Shown one piece after another: positions 24,808 through 32,414 of a DNA stretch of 41,986 bases. Origin of the DNA: JAABPW01 sp037132275 (GTDB lineage: Bacteria; Verrucomicrobiota; Kiritimatiellia; CAIKKV01; CAITUY01); the NCBI GenBank assembly GCA_037132275.1, contig JBAXPK010000023.1:1-41986 (forward strand), in the 5' to 3' direction. Position 1 is the first letter of the stretch. Each line of letters begins with the position of its first letter. The notes under the pieces are model-generated. The model saw only the letters and a list, made by a program, of their open reading frames with translations. It was not told the DNA's origin and searched no databases. The translations under genes were made by a program, and so were the position numbers.

Positions 24808-25529
24808 TAGCGCCCTCCCCCCATTACAACCGCTTTGACCACATCGCCCAGGGTGGGTACTCCATACTGTTGAAAGAGTTCACGCGGGGATGCAAACGCC
24901 GCCACTACTCCGCGACAAAGAATCATCACCCGGGAGCTAAGAAGCTCGGCTTCGGCCATATCATGGGTTGAGAAAACAAGGGTTCGATTCCCTTCCAAGG
25001 ACGAAATGGAGGCGTGAATCCGCTCCACATTGAGCGGATCCAGCCCAAGGGTCGGCTCGTCGAGTAAAATCACTTCCGGCTCCCCTGAAAGACAATCGGC
25101 CAGCAAAACTCTTCGTATTTCGCCTTTCGAGAGATTTCCAATCAGGGCGCGCTCCAGCCCGGCCAACCCGCACCGTCCAATCATTTCACGAAGCCGCTTG
25201 ACACGTGTCCGACCATATAATCCGCGCAAGCGAGCCCGAAACGTGAGATATTCCATCACACGCATCTCTGGATATATGGCGTCTTTCTCAGGCATGTATC
25301 CAATCAGTCGCCTGACGCGTAACGAGTCGCTGACTACGTCCTGTCCGCCAATTAAAACTTTTCCAGACGAGGGAGACATATAGGTGGAAAGAACCCGTAA
25401 CAACGTCGTTTTGCCAGCGCCGCTGGGACCAACAAGAGCAATGGCCTCCCCCCGATTTATTTGGAATGAGAGGCCGGACAGCGCCGTCACACGCCCGAAT
25501 TTTTGTTTAATATTTTCGACCTCGATCAT
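24807..25529 (-). CDS. ABC transporter ATP-binding protein, GldA-like
   Basis: 240 residues with every motif of an ABC ATPase: Walker A GPSGAGKTT (about 33-41), a Q-loop region in which the segment reads IGYMPEKDAIYPEM, a variant signature LSKGEIRRVLLADCL, Walker B VILLDEPTLGLDP and the H-loop STHDMAEAE. The signature LSKGE (instead of LSGGQ) is common in ABC-2 exporters of the Gld/NatA type. It should energise the fused GldFG permease encoded immediately downstream. It begins 13 bases after cinA. Confidence 0.92.
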   Translation of the reverse strand: MIEVENIKQKFGRVTALSGLSFQINRGEAIALVGPSGAGKTTLLRVLSTYMSPSSGKVLIGGQDVVSDSLRVRRLIGYMPEKDAIYPEMRVMEYLTFRARLRGLYGRTRVKRLREMIGRCGLAGLERALIGNLSKGEIRRVLLADCLSGEPEVILLDEPTLGLDPLNVERIHASISSLEGNRTLVFSTHDMAEAELLSSRVMILCRGVVAAFASPRELFQQYGVPTLGDVVKAVVMGGGR

Positions 25530-25541
25530 AACTCAGATTTC

Positions 25542-26816
25542 CTACTGCCGGACAGACCACATGCTTCGTCCGGTCCTTATCAATTCCAGACGCAAGAGAT
25601 TAAGCGCCGTCTTGGCAGCCAGATCCCTTACCCTGTCACGGGTGCCTGGAAAGCGAAAACACTCGGCTATAACGCCCCTGCGTTCCCCCACCCTGCGTCC
25701 AATGGCAATCCAAATGGTTCCCACTGGCTTCTCCTCGGTTCCCCCATCCGGCCCCGCGACCCCCGTCAGAGCCACCGAAAAATCAGCCTCCGAACGCTGT
25801 AACGCGCCATCGGCCATAGCACAGACCACGGATTCACTTACCGCCCCATCCTTTTCAATCAGAGACGCAGCAACATGCAATTCGCGGTTCTTCATGGCGT
25901 TCGCGTAGGTAATCCAGCCCCCATCAAACCAAGCGCTAGATCCGGGAACATCAGTCAGCAACTTCGCCACCAGGCCACCGGTGCAACTTTCTGCGGTTAC
26001 CAGGCGTTTTGCCTTCGCCTTTGCCAATTCTCCCACCGCGTCAGCCAAGGTGACAGTTCCCTCCCCGAAAACAAGGGGACCCAGCCGTTGCTTAACCAAT
26101 TCTACCGTCGCGGAGAGCTGCTTATGCGCCAGTTTCGAAGTCGGCGCCTTGCATCGGAATCGCACGGTAACCACGCCTCCGGATACGGTTGTTCCCAGTA
26201 ACGGATTACGCCCCCGCTGCATCAAGTCACCTAAAGTTTCAGCCACGGCTGATTCACCGGCGCCAAACGTATGAAGAGACGCCACGACCACCGCTAGTCC
26301 TGTTCCGCGATCAAACATCGGGAAAATATGACGCTCCGCCATATTCTCCATTTCATACGGGACGCCAGGCAGGGCAAAAACGGTAGTTTTCCCAGACTTA
26401 AATCTGATCCCGGGCGCTGTTCCCCAATCATTATTCAGAACCTCGGCCCCTCTCGGTATTAGGGCCTGAGATCGGTTCGAAGAGGGCATTTCACGCCCGA
26501 GCCTCTTGAATAATTGCCGTATCCGCTCTAGCGAAGGCGGATGCATGTCGAGAGGCTTCTTCATCAGGGTGGCAATGGCCTGACGGGTCAGGTCGTCCAG
26601 GGTGGGGCCAAGACCACCAGTAACGATCACAAGTTCCGCCGTCTCTATGGCGAGCGTCAAGGCCGTGACGGTTGCCTGAAGATCATCCGCAATGGTCTTG
26701 TGATACAGAGGGATGACACCCCGATCCGCCAACCGGGCACTGAGCCAAGCAGAATTGGAGTCAAGAGTCTGCCCCAGCAACAACTCATCTCCTATGGATA
26801 TGATGATCGCATTCAT
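25542..26816 (-). CDS. cinA: CinA, nicotinamide-nucleotide amidohydrolase family protein
   Basis: 424 residues with the standard two domains. The N-terminal COG1058/MoCF-like domain begins AIIISIGDELLLGQTLDSNSA and contains VIVTGGLGPTLDD. The C-terminal PncC-type amidohydrolase domain has ESCTGGLVA and ALTGVAGPDGGT. PncC domains deamidate NMN to recycle pyridine nucleotides, and the N-terminal domain may hydrolyse ADP-ribose. Its position as first gene of the nine-gene minus-strand run does not explain a link with the ABC transporter. The ATG at 26816 follows a possible promoter about 50 bases upstream that overlaps the divergent protease promoter. Confidence 0.95.
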   Translation of the reverse strand: MNAIIISIGDELLLGQTLDSNSAWLSARLADRGVIPLYHKTIADDLQATVTALTLAIETAELVIVTGGLGPTLDDLTRQAIATLMKKPLDMHPPSLERIRQLFKRLGREMPSSNRSQALIPRGAEVLNNDWGTAPGIRFKSGKTTVFALPGVPYEMENMAERHIFPMFDRGTGLAVVVASLHTFGAGESAVAETLGDLMQRGRNPLLGTTVSGGVVTVRFRCKAPTSKLAHKQLSATVELVKQRLGPLVFGEGTVTLADAVGELAKAKAKRLVTAESCTGGLVAKLLTDVPGSSAWFDGGWITYANAMKNRELHVAASLIEKDGAVSESVVCAMADGALQRSEADFSVALTGVAGPDGGTEEKPVGTIWIAIGRRVGERRGVIAECFRFPGTRDRVRDLAAKTALNLLRLELIRTGRSMWSVRQ

Positions 26817-26863
26817 ACTGTCTATTCAGAGCCTTTACGTTTCCTCGCCTGACACTCCGTCAT

Positions 26864-26893
26864 ACTCTAACAGGATCAACACACACTGGACAA
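26864..26893 (-). promoter_or_regulatory. Possible promoter of the cinA run
   Basis: On the minus strand TTGTCC (26893-26888), 18 bases, then TAGAGT (26869-26864), a modest sigma70 match. Its -35 overlaps the -35 of the divergent protease promoter. Confidence 0.25.
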
Positions 26894-26916
26894 GCTCAGC
26901 CGTACGGAGCTATAAT
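26887..26916 (+). promoter_or_regulatory. Promoter of the serine protease gene
   Basis: TGGACA (26887-26892), 18 bases, then a perfect TATAAT (26911-26916). The GTG start at 26947 is 30 bases beyond the -10, and no clear Shine-Dalgarno sequence is present. Confidence 0.5.
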
Positions 26917-26946
26917 TATTAGCAAATTATATTTCATTACAAAACG

Positions 26947-28329
26947 GTGAAATTGCCAAATAATCATTACTTCGGGCTAGCTCTTCTTATGACAGGACTG
27001 TCTGTCGAAATGGCCCGAGCAGAATCTCCCAACCTGGAAAGTCTTCGACGGGAATGGATGGCGTTGTTCCCGCCTGCCGTCACTGAGAAAAGTGTACTCC
27101 CTCCTCAGCCACCGCTTGATGACTATTCCATTGTGGACAAGGAATTTCTGATCACTCGCGTTCCCATCTTGTTCACCTCAAAAATGGATCATTCATTAAG
27201 AACCATTCGCCAGTATCTCCCCCCGGTACGTCAGGCTCATGCCGCCTGCGTCAAAATCATAACCCCCTTCTGGCATGGTGCGGGCGTGGTCATTTCGCCT
27301 GACGGGGACATCCTGACTAGTTATCATCTTGTGGCTGGAGCGCCCGGGGCCTCGATCCTGACCTTGGATGGACGTGTCTACAATCTGACTAACATTCAGG
27401 CCCATTCCATTACCCATGATCTGGCGCTCCTAAAGATCCCTGCAAGCACCCCGGCCTGCCTCACGCTCACCCATAGCGCCTCGCCCGCACCCGGCGCCCC
27501 GCTCTATGTTATCGGCCATCCTGACGACGTGTCATGGAAAATGACCCCGGGTTTGGCGCTGCGTCACTATGCCGACCATGGCACAAAATTGCTGCACTTT
27601 GAATCGGATATTGCATGCGGGAACTCCGGGGGACCCATCATTGATGCAGAGGGCCGACTTTGCGCGATCACCGCCTGCATTGCCACGTTGGCGGATGGCT
27701 CCAAGGTTAAGGCAGGGGTGGATATTGAAGCCATCCGTCAGTTTGTAAATGCCCCCCGGAATCCCACCTCATTCAGCGCCCTGGTCATTCTCGACAAAAA
27801 CCGGCGCATGGCGGATTTCCTGGGGGCCATCTATGGAGTGCTTCAACAATGGATGAAGGAATGGACGTCGACCATGGCCCTGGCCACGCTCGAAGGCGGG
27901 GCCCCGGCATCCGTTGGCAACCCTGAAACAATTCAGATACTCAATACCCAAAGGGCGGGTGAGACGTGCCTCCGCCTTGTGCTCCTCAAGTCCCTGATGA
28001 CCCATTGCGACGCCATAGAGGATCTTGACCCGCAGCTCCATCAAAGCCTGATAAATATCACAATCGCTCTTGATCAAATCACCGCCGGGTACACCTCCCT
28101 TCCGTCCAAGGCCACATCCGGGCAAATGCAGGAAGCGCTGGTCGGCCTCAAACGACGTAATACAGAAGCGGATATCCGGTTAGGCATGGCCATGGGCATC
28201 CTGGCAGACGCCGGGAAAACGCTTGATCTGCCCCCTCTCTCCCGGGAGCAACAAAATCAAGTCAAGACCCTGAGAAAAATAAATCTCTCCTCGGGCTGTC
28301 ATGCGGATGCCATCGGCCCGGGCGGATAA
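26947..28329 (+). CDS. Secreted trypsin-like serine protease with a helical C-terminal domain
   Basis: 460 residues. A signal peptide of about 25 residues ends near ARA-E, so the protein is exported. The protease domain (about 95-250) has a DegP/HtrA-type triad: His127 in TSYHLVAGA, Asp158 in THDLALLKI and Ser227 in CGNSGGP. There is no PDZ domain. Instead the remaining 200 or so residues look mostly helical and match no domain I know. Translation starts at GTG 26947; an in-frame ATG at residue 15 would lose the positive end of the signal. The gene is convergent with ileS, 13 bases away. HtrA-like proteases usually act in envelope stress, but the missing PDZ makes a different role possible. 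Confidence 0.8.
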   Translation: MKLPNNHYFGLALLMTGLSVEMARAESPNLESLRREWMALFPPAVTEKSVLPPQPPLDDYSIVDKEFLITRVPILFTSKMDHSLRTIRQYLPPVRQAHAACVKIITPFWHGAGVVISPDGDILTSYHLVAGAPGASILTLDGRVYNLTNIQAHSITHDLALLKIPASTPACLTLTHSASPAPGAPLYVIGHPDDVSWKMTPGLALRHYADHGTKLLHFESDIACGNSGGPIIDAEGRLCAITACIATLADGSKVKAGVDIEAIRQFVNAPRNPTSFSALVILDKNRRMADFLGAIYGVLQQWMKEWTSTMALATLEGGAPASVGNPETIQILNTQRAGETCLRLVLLKSLMTHCDAIEDLDPQLHQSLINITIALDQITAGYTSLPSKATSGQMQEALVGLKRRNTEADIRLGMAMGILADAGKTLDLPPLSREQQNQVKTLRKINLSSGCHADAIGPGG

Positions 28330-28342
28330 AAAAATCCCGTAT

Positions 28343-31300
28343 TCAGGCAGGCTCAAATGTTATTGCGCAGGGATGACCATTCAGATCCCAGTCAGTTGCG
28401 TCATCGGGTCTGACCGTAACGGCTTCACAGGATAAACTGAGGGTTTCCAGCGTAATATAGTCAAGATGTCCCAATACCGCCGCCTTGACTTCGTCAGGCC
28501 CAAAGAATTGAACACGAATACGCTGGGTCACTTCCAGGTCGGCTATCTTACGCATATTCTGGAGTTTACTGACAAACTCGCGAGCCATTCCTTCCGCGAC
28601 CAGTTCAGGCGTCAAGGCCGTATCCAGCGCCACCACGATACCGCCCTCGGCCGCCACGACACTACCCTCACGCGGCAGATGTTCAATGATGACGTCATCT
28701 TTAGTCAATTCAACGGATTTGCCATCCAGCAGTACCGCCAGGGATTCGCCACTGGCAAGGCGCTCGATCTGCTCGGCTTTGAGAGCGGCGACAACCCCCG
28801 CCGCCTTCTTCATCAGCGGGCCCAGTTTCGGCCCGAGTCTGGCAAAGTTGGCTTTAGTCTTGATGGTCGCGAAATCAGACTCACTCACCCTGAATTCGGC
28901 CTCCTTGACGTTCAGTTCCTCCAGGATAATGTCTTTTAAATCGGCAATATTCCCGAGAAGTTCCGGATTTCGGCAGGCCACATGCAATTTCTTCAGCGGT
29001 TGCCGCACCTTCAGGTCATGAGCCGAGCGCAGGGTTCGCCCCAAGGCTACCACAGTCATGACCGCTTCCATCTGCCGCTCCAGCGCCGGATCGCGGCGAC
29101 TGGCATCCCCCACCGGAAAATCGCACAAATGAACGGATTCCGGCATCTCTGCCGTGCGCAGATTGCGATAGAGGGCATCGCTCACAAAAGGAACGAATGG
29201 CGCGGCGATCTTGGACAGGTTCAGCAACACATAGTAAAGCGTCTCGTAGGCCTGCGCCTTGTCCGCATCATCCTGTGATTTCCAGAAGCGGCGGCGGCTA
29301 CGGCGGATATACCAGTTGGTCAGATCCTCAATAAACCGGACAAATGGCCGAACCGAGCCCTGAAGATCATAATTATCCATGGCCTTGGTGACATTGGCCG
29401 ACAAGGATTCCATCGAACTGCGGATCCATCGATCCAACAGATTCTCAGCCTGTCCATTTGTGCTTATACTCTGCCCGCCTGTTCCCGGCGTCCACCCATC
29501 CACGTTGGCATAGGTCACAAAAAAGCCATAGGCGTTCCACAGCGGGATGAGCAGATTTCGCAGCAGTTCCTGCACGCCGGCTTCTGAAAAACGCAAATCC
29601 TCGGCCCGTACAACGGGCGAGTTGATGAGATAGAGCCGCAGGGCATCGGCCCCGTAGGTGTTGATGATGTAGCCGGGATCGGGATAATTTTTAAGGCGCT
29701 TGCTCATCTTGCGCCCATCCTCCGCCAGGACCAGGCCGTTCACGATCACGTTACGGAAGGCGGGCCTATCAAACAAGGCGGTTGAGAGCACGGTCAAAGT
29801 ATAAAACCAGCCACGGGTTTGATCCAGTCCCTCAGCGATGAAGTCGGCGGGGAAATGGCTTTCAAACTGCTGGCGATGTTCAAACGGATAGTGGGCCTGG
29901 GCATAGGGCATGGCACCGCTTTCGAACCAGCAGTCGAGCACTTCCGGAATTCGCTTGAGCATCCCCCGCCCTTCCCGGGACGGAATCTCGAGCTTGTCGA
30001 CAAAATGCTTATGAAGATCCGAGACCTTCTGCCCGGTGAGGGCCTCCAATTCGGATACGGACCCGACACAAATCACTTCCTTGCCGTCATCGCTACGCCA
30101 GATGGGGAGCGGGGTGCCCCAGTAACGGTTACGCGAAATATTCCAGTCACGGGCCTGCTCCAGCCATTTCCCAAAGCGGCCATCACGGAGGTGTTCAGGA
30201 ACCCAGCGGGTCTGGCTATTGGCCTTGAGAATCTGGTCGCGCATCGACTCAACCTTGACATACCACGCCGAGATGGCGCGATAGATCAAGGGAGTATCGC
30301 AACGCCAACAGTGCGGATAACTATGATTGATCACCGCCTGGTGAATGAGCTTCCCTTCCTGCTTGAGTCGTTTGATAATATCGGCGTCGGCCTCCTTCAC
30401 AGCCCGCCCGACATAATCGGGAATATCGGCAGTAAAACGGCCTTCCTCATCCACCGGACAGGGGGCTGGCAGTTTTTCCGTTTTCCCCACCCTGGAATCG
30501 TCCTCACCAAAACCAGGTGCAATATGAACCACCCCGGTACCATCCTCGGTCGACACGAAATCGCCGGCAATAACCCGGAAGGCTCCGTTCGCTTTATAGT
30601 GCGAAAAATAAGGGAAAAGCGGCTCGTAACGCAGCCCGATCAAGGCGGCGCCGGTGACTTCCTCTATAACTTCAAATTTTGCGCCCTTTTTATAATAAGT
30701 CGGCACCCGATCCTGGGCGAGATAATAGAAGTCGTCACCGTCCTTGATCTTCACGTACCGGATATCCTTCCCCACCGCAAGCGCCACATTGGAGGGGAGC
30801 GTCCAAGGAGTGGTCGTCCAAGCCAGCACATAAAGGTGTTCAGCCCCCTCAACCTTGAAGCGGATCGTTACGGCGGGATCCTGCACGTCGGCATAGCCCT
30901 GATTGGTTTCGAAATTCGAAAGTGGCGTAGTGCAGCGCGGGCAATACGGAACAATGCGATGGCCTTCATAGACCAAGTCTTTTTCCCAGAGCGCCTTGAA
31001 TACCCACCAGATGGATTCCATGTAGGCGGGATCCATGGTTTTGTAGTCGTGGTCAAAATCCACCCAGCGCCCCATGCGGTTGACAACGTCGCGCCATTCC
31101 CGTGTGTAACGGAGCACGATGCTACGGCACCGTTCATTAAAGACATCCACACCCAGCGTCTCAATGTCGCGTTTACCACTGAGTTTTAGATCCTGCTCGA
31201 CTTCATACTCCACCGGAAGTCCGTGGCAGTCCCATCCAAAACGCCGGTTCACCAAATGCCCGCGCATGGTTTGATAACGGGGGACAATATCCTTGATCGT

Positions 31301-31486
31301 GCCGGCCAGAAGATGTCCGAAATGCGGAAGGCCGGTGGCGAACGGGGGGCCATCATAAAACACATACTCCGGGGCATCTTTACGCTGCTCCAAGGACCTC
31401 TCAAATATCCGCTGGCTTTTCCAGAACTCCAAAACTTCCGTTTCCTGCCCTGGAAAATCCACTTTTCGCGAAACCGGCTTGAACAT
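28343..31486 (-). CDS. ileS: Isoleucyl-tRNA synthetase, type 2 (eukaryote-like)
   Basis: About 1047 residues. The class I signatures are PHFGH (residues 54-58, the HIGH motif) and KMSKRLKNYPDP in the catalytic domain. The editing domain sits between them, and a tRNA-binding anticodon region follows. Length and motif style (GLPHFGHLLAGTIKD, RFGWDCHGLPVE, long C-terminal region) place it with the type-2 or eukaryotic-like IleRS group rather than the roughly 930-residue common bacterial form. Known type-2 enzymes are often poorly inhibited by mupirocin. Start at ATG 31486 in GTAACATG with an upstream AAGAG; a further upstream start would overlap trpR. It is the third gene of the outer-membrane protein, trpR, ileS operon. 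The long open frame on the opposite strand is an antisense shadow. Confidence 0.95.
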   Translation of the reverse strand: MFKPVSRKVDFPGQETEVLEFWKSQRIFERSLEQRKDAPEYVFYDGPPFATGLPHFGHLLAGTIKDIVPRYQTMRGHLVNRRFGWDCHGLPVEYEVEQDLKLSGKRDIETLGVDVFNERCRSIVLRYTREWRDVVNRMGRWVDFDHDYKTMDPAYMESIWWVFKALWEKDLVYEGHRIVPYCPRCTTPLSNFETNQGYADVQDPAVTIRFKVEGAEHLYVLAWTTTPWTLPSNVALAVGKDIRYVKIKDGDDFYYLAQDRVPTYYKKGAKFEVIEEVTGAALIGLRYEPLFPYFSHYKANGAFRVIAGDFVSTEDGTGVVHIAPGFGEDDSRVGKTEKLPAPCPVDEEGRFTADIPDYVGRAVKEADADIIKRLKQEGKLIHQAVINHSYPHCWRCDTPLIYRAISAWYVKVESMRDQILKANSQTRWVPEHLRDGRFGKWLEQARDWNISRNRYWGTPLPIWRSDDGKEVICVGSVSELEALTGQKVSDLHKHFVDKLEIPSREGRGMLKRIPEVLDCWFESGAMPYAQAHYPFEHRQQFESHFPADFIAEGLDQTRGWFYTLTVLSTALFDRPAFRNVIVNGLVLAEDGRKMSKRLKNYPDPGYIINTYGADALRLYLINSPVVRAEDLRFSEAGVQELLRNLLIPLWNAYGFFVTYANVDGWTPGTGGQSISTNGQAENLLDRWIRSSMESLSANVTKAMDNYDLQGSVRPFVRFIEDLTNWYIRRSRRRFWKSQDDADKAQAYETLYYVLLNLSKIAAPFVPFVSDALYRNLRTAEMPESVHLCDFPVGDASRRDPALERQMEAVMTVVALGRTLRSAHDLKVRQPLKKLHVACRNPELLGNIADLKDIILEELNVKEAEFRVSESDFATIKTKANFARLGPKLGPLMKKAAGVVAALKAEQIERLASGESLAVLLDGKSVELTKDDVIIEHLPREGSVVAAEGGIVVALDTALTPELVAEGMAREFVSKLQNMRKIADLEVTQRIRVQFFGPDEVKAAVLGHLDYITLETLSLSCEAVTVRPDDATDWDLNGHPCAITFEPA

Positions 31487-31487
31487 G

Positions 31488-31790
31488 TTACGTCTCTTTC
31501 CTTTCAATCGCATGCCGGACGGCCTTGCGAAAAGCCGCCGGGCCATACTTCAATTCATGGGAGCCCCGGGTGATCTTACAAAGGCTGACACCCAATCCGG
31601 CGGCAATCGCCCGTTGGGTTACCCCCTTTTCCAGCATGCAAACCAGTTGCCATCGCAATGCGATCTGTTCCCGTTCCCGAGCGGTTAGCATGGCCTGAAG
31701 CACGTCAAACACCTCTGCGGCCTCAAGGCGGGTAAGGACGGCGGAGAGTTCGCGAAGGACGCGATCCGGCTTATGAGTCAGGCGGGACAT
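31488..31790 (-). CDS. trpR: TrpR-family regulator
   Basis: A 100-residue all-helical protein matching the Trp repressor fold. The segment LTAREREQIALRWQLVCML corresponds to helices B-D, and the helix-turn-helix (about residues 55-90) contains TQRAIAAGLGVSLCKITRGSHELK. Its recognition helix ends in the ITRGS(N/H)xLK motif diagnostic of TrpR; the related YerC/YecD group normally has a different ending. TrpR binds operators when loaded with tryptophan. No biosynthetic gene for tryptophan is in the window, and no canonical CTAG-type operator is seen in this operon's upstream region. The start abuts the outer-membrane protein's stop and the stop lies one base before ileS, so all three genes are co-transcribed. 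Ligand and targets are open questions. Confidence 0.8.
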   Translation of the reverse strand: MSRLTHKPDRVLRELSAVLTRLEAAEVFDVLQAMLTAREREQIALRWQLVCMLEKGVTQRAIAAGLGVSLCKITRGSHELKYGPAAFRKAVRHAIERKET

Positions 31791-32315
31791 TCAGAATTTG
31801 TAGCTGAGATAACCGCCAAATTCGATGTCGTCGAACTTGAATTTGTTCAACGTGCCCCACTTCTCAAACACATAATAGGCGTTGGCCTGAATGCTGAGAC
31901 GGGAGCCCAGCGGGACGTTAAGTCCGAGCACCCACTGCCAGTACATATCCATCCAGTCACCCTTACCTTCGCCATCACGGGTATAGGTGGAGAGAATGCC
32001 CAGGCCACCCTGAAACATGCCGTCTTTCATCAACAGGTTAGCTTCAGGCGTGATGCCGTAATCATAATCCTTGTGGTCGGCAAACTCGGGGGTAAATCCG
32101 CAGGCCAATTGCAACATTCCGTTTTCATCCTGAATCTCATAACCCGCAACGTAGGTCCAATCCCCATCGGCATAAGGCAGACCGACAAACTCAGAGTGCT
32201 TTTGATGATACCGGGCACCCAGGTCAACTGCCGCCCCCGACGCCGCCATGGCAACAGACGGAAGAATCCCCACCACCAACAGACCGACTACCATTAAATA
32301 TTTAAGTGTTTTCAT
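31791..32315 (-). CDS. Small outer-membrane beta-barrel-like protein
   Basis: About 174 residues. A signal peptide (about 1-24, ending AMA-A) precedes alternating polar/hydrophobic strands rich in Tyr, Trp and Gly, and the chain ends in YLSYKF with a terminal Phe, as is usual for barrels inserted by BamA. Eight strands seem likely from length. I do not recognise a named family; YfaZ-like and generic small barrels are possible. The start at ATG 32315 gives a normal signal, whereas ATG 32366 would add 17 residues and disturb it. A promoter-like pair ends seven bases before this ATG. It is the first gene of the operon with trpR and ileS. Confidence 0.6.
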   Translation of the reverse strand: MKTLKYLMVVGLLVVGILPSVAMAASGAAVDLGARYHQKHSEFVGLPYADGDWTYVAGYEIQDENGMLQLACGFTPEFADHKDYDYGITPEANLLMKDGMFQGGLGILSTYTRDGEGKGDWMDMYWQWVLGLNVPLGSRLSIQANAYYVFEKWGTLNKFKFDDIEFGGYLSYKF

Positions 32316-32322
32316 GCGCCGA

Positions 32323-32350
32323 ATCATAAACCCCACGGCGCATGGTGCAA
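32323..32350 (-). promoter_or_regulatory. Promoter of the outer-membrane protein, trpR, ileS operon
   Basis: On the minus strand TTGCAC (32350-32345), 16 bases, then TATGAT (32328-32323). Seven bases separate the -10 from the ATG at 32315, implying a leaderless message. Confidence 0.4.
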
Positions 32351-32379
32351 GCTTTTTCAGGAACATTTTCGGAAGGAAC

Positions 32380-32408
32380 TTGAGACTTGAGCCTCATTCT
32401 TGTAACTT
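32380..32408 (+). promoter_or_regulatory. Possible promoter of the DUF362 gene
   Basis: TTGAGA (32380-32385), 17 bases, then TAACTT (32403-32408). The -35 is good and the -10 poor. Six bases follow before the ATG at 32415, again a leaderless geometry. Confidence 0.3.
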
Positions 32409-32414
32409 AAACAC

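Noticed and set aside
29819..31189. Long open reading frame (about 456 codons) on the plus strand inside ileS
   Set aside because: It lies wholly antisense to ileS, whose motifs are unmistakable. The translation shows no domain pattern and is best explained by ileS codon bias.
31487..32414. T-box leader or Trp attenuator before ileS
   Set aside because: ileS is third in an operon with a one-base gap from trpR; no room or conserved T-box sequence was seen upstream of the operon.
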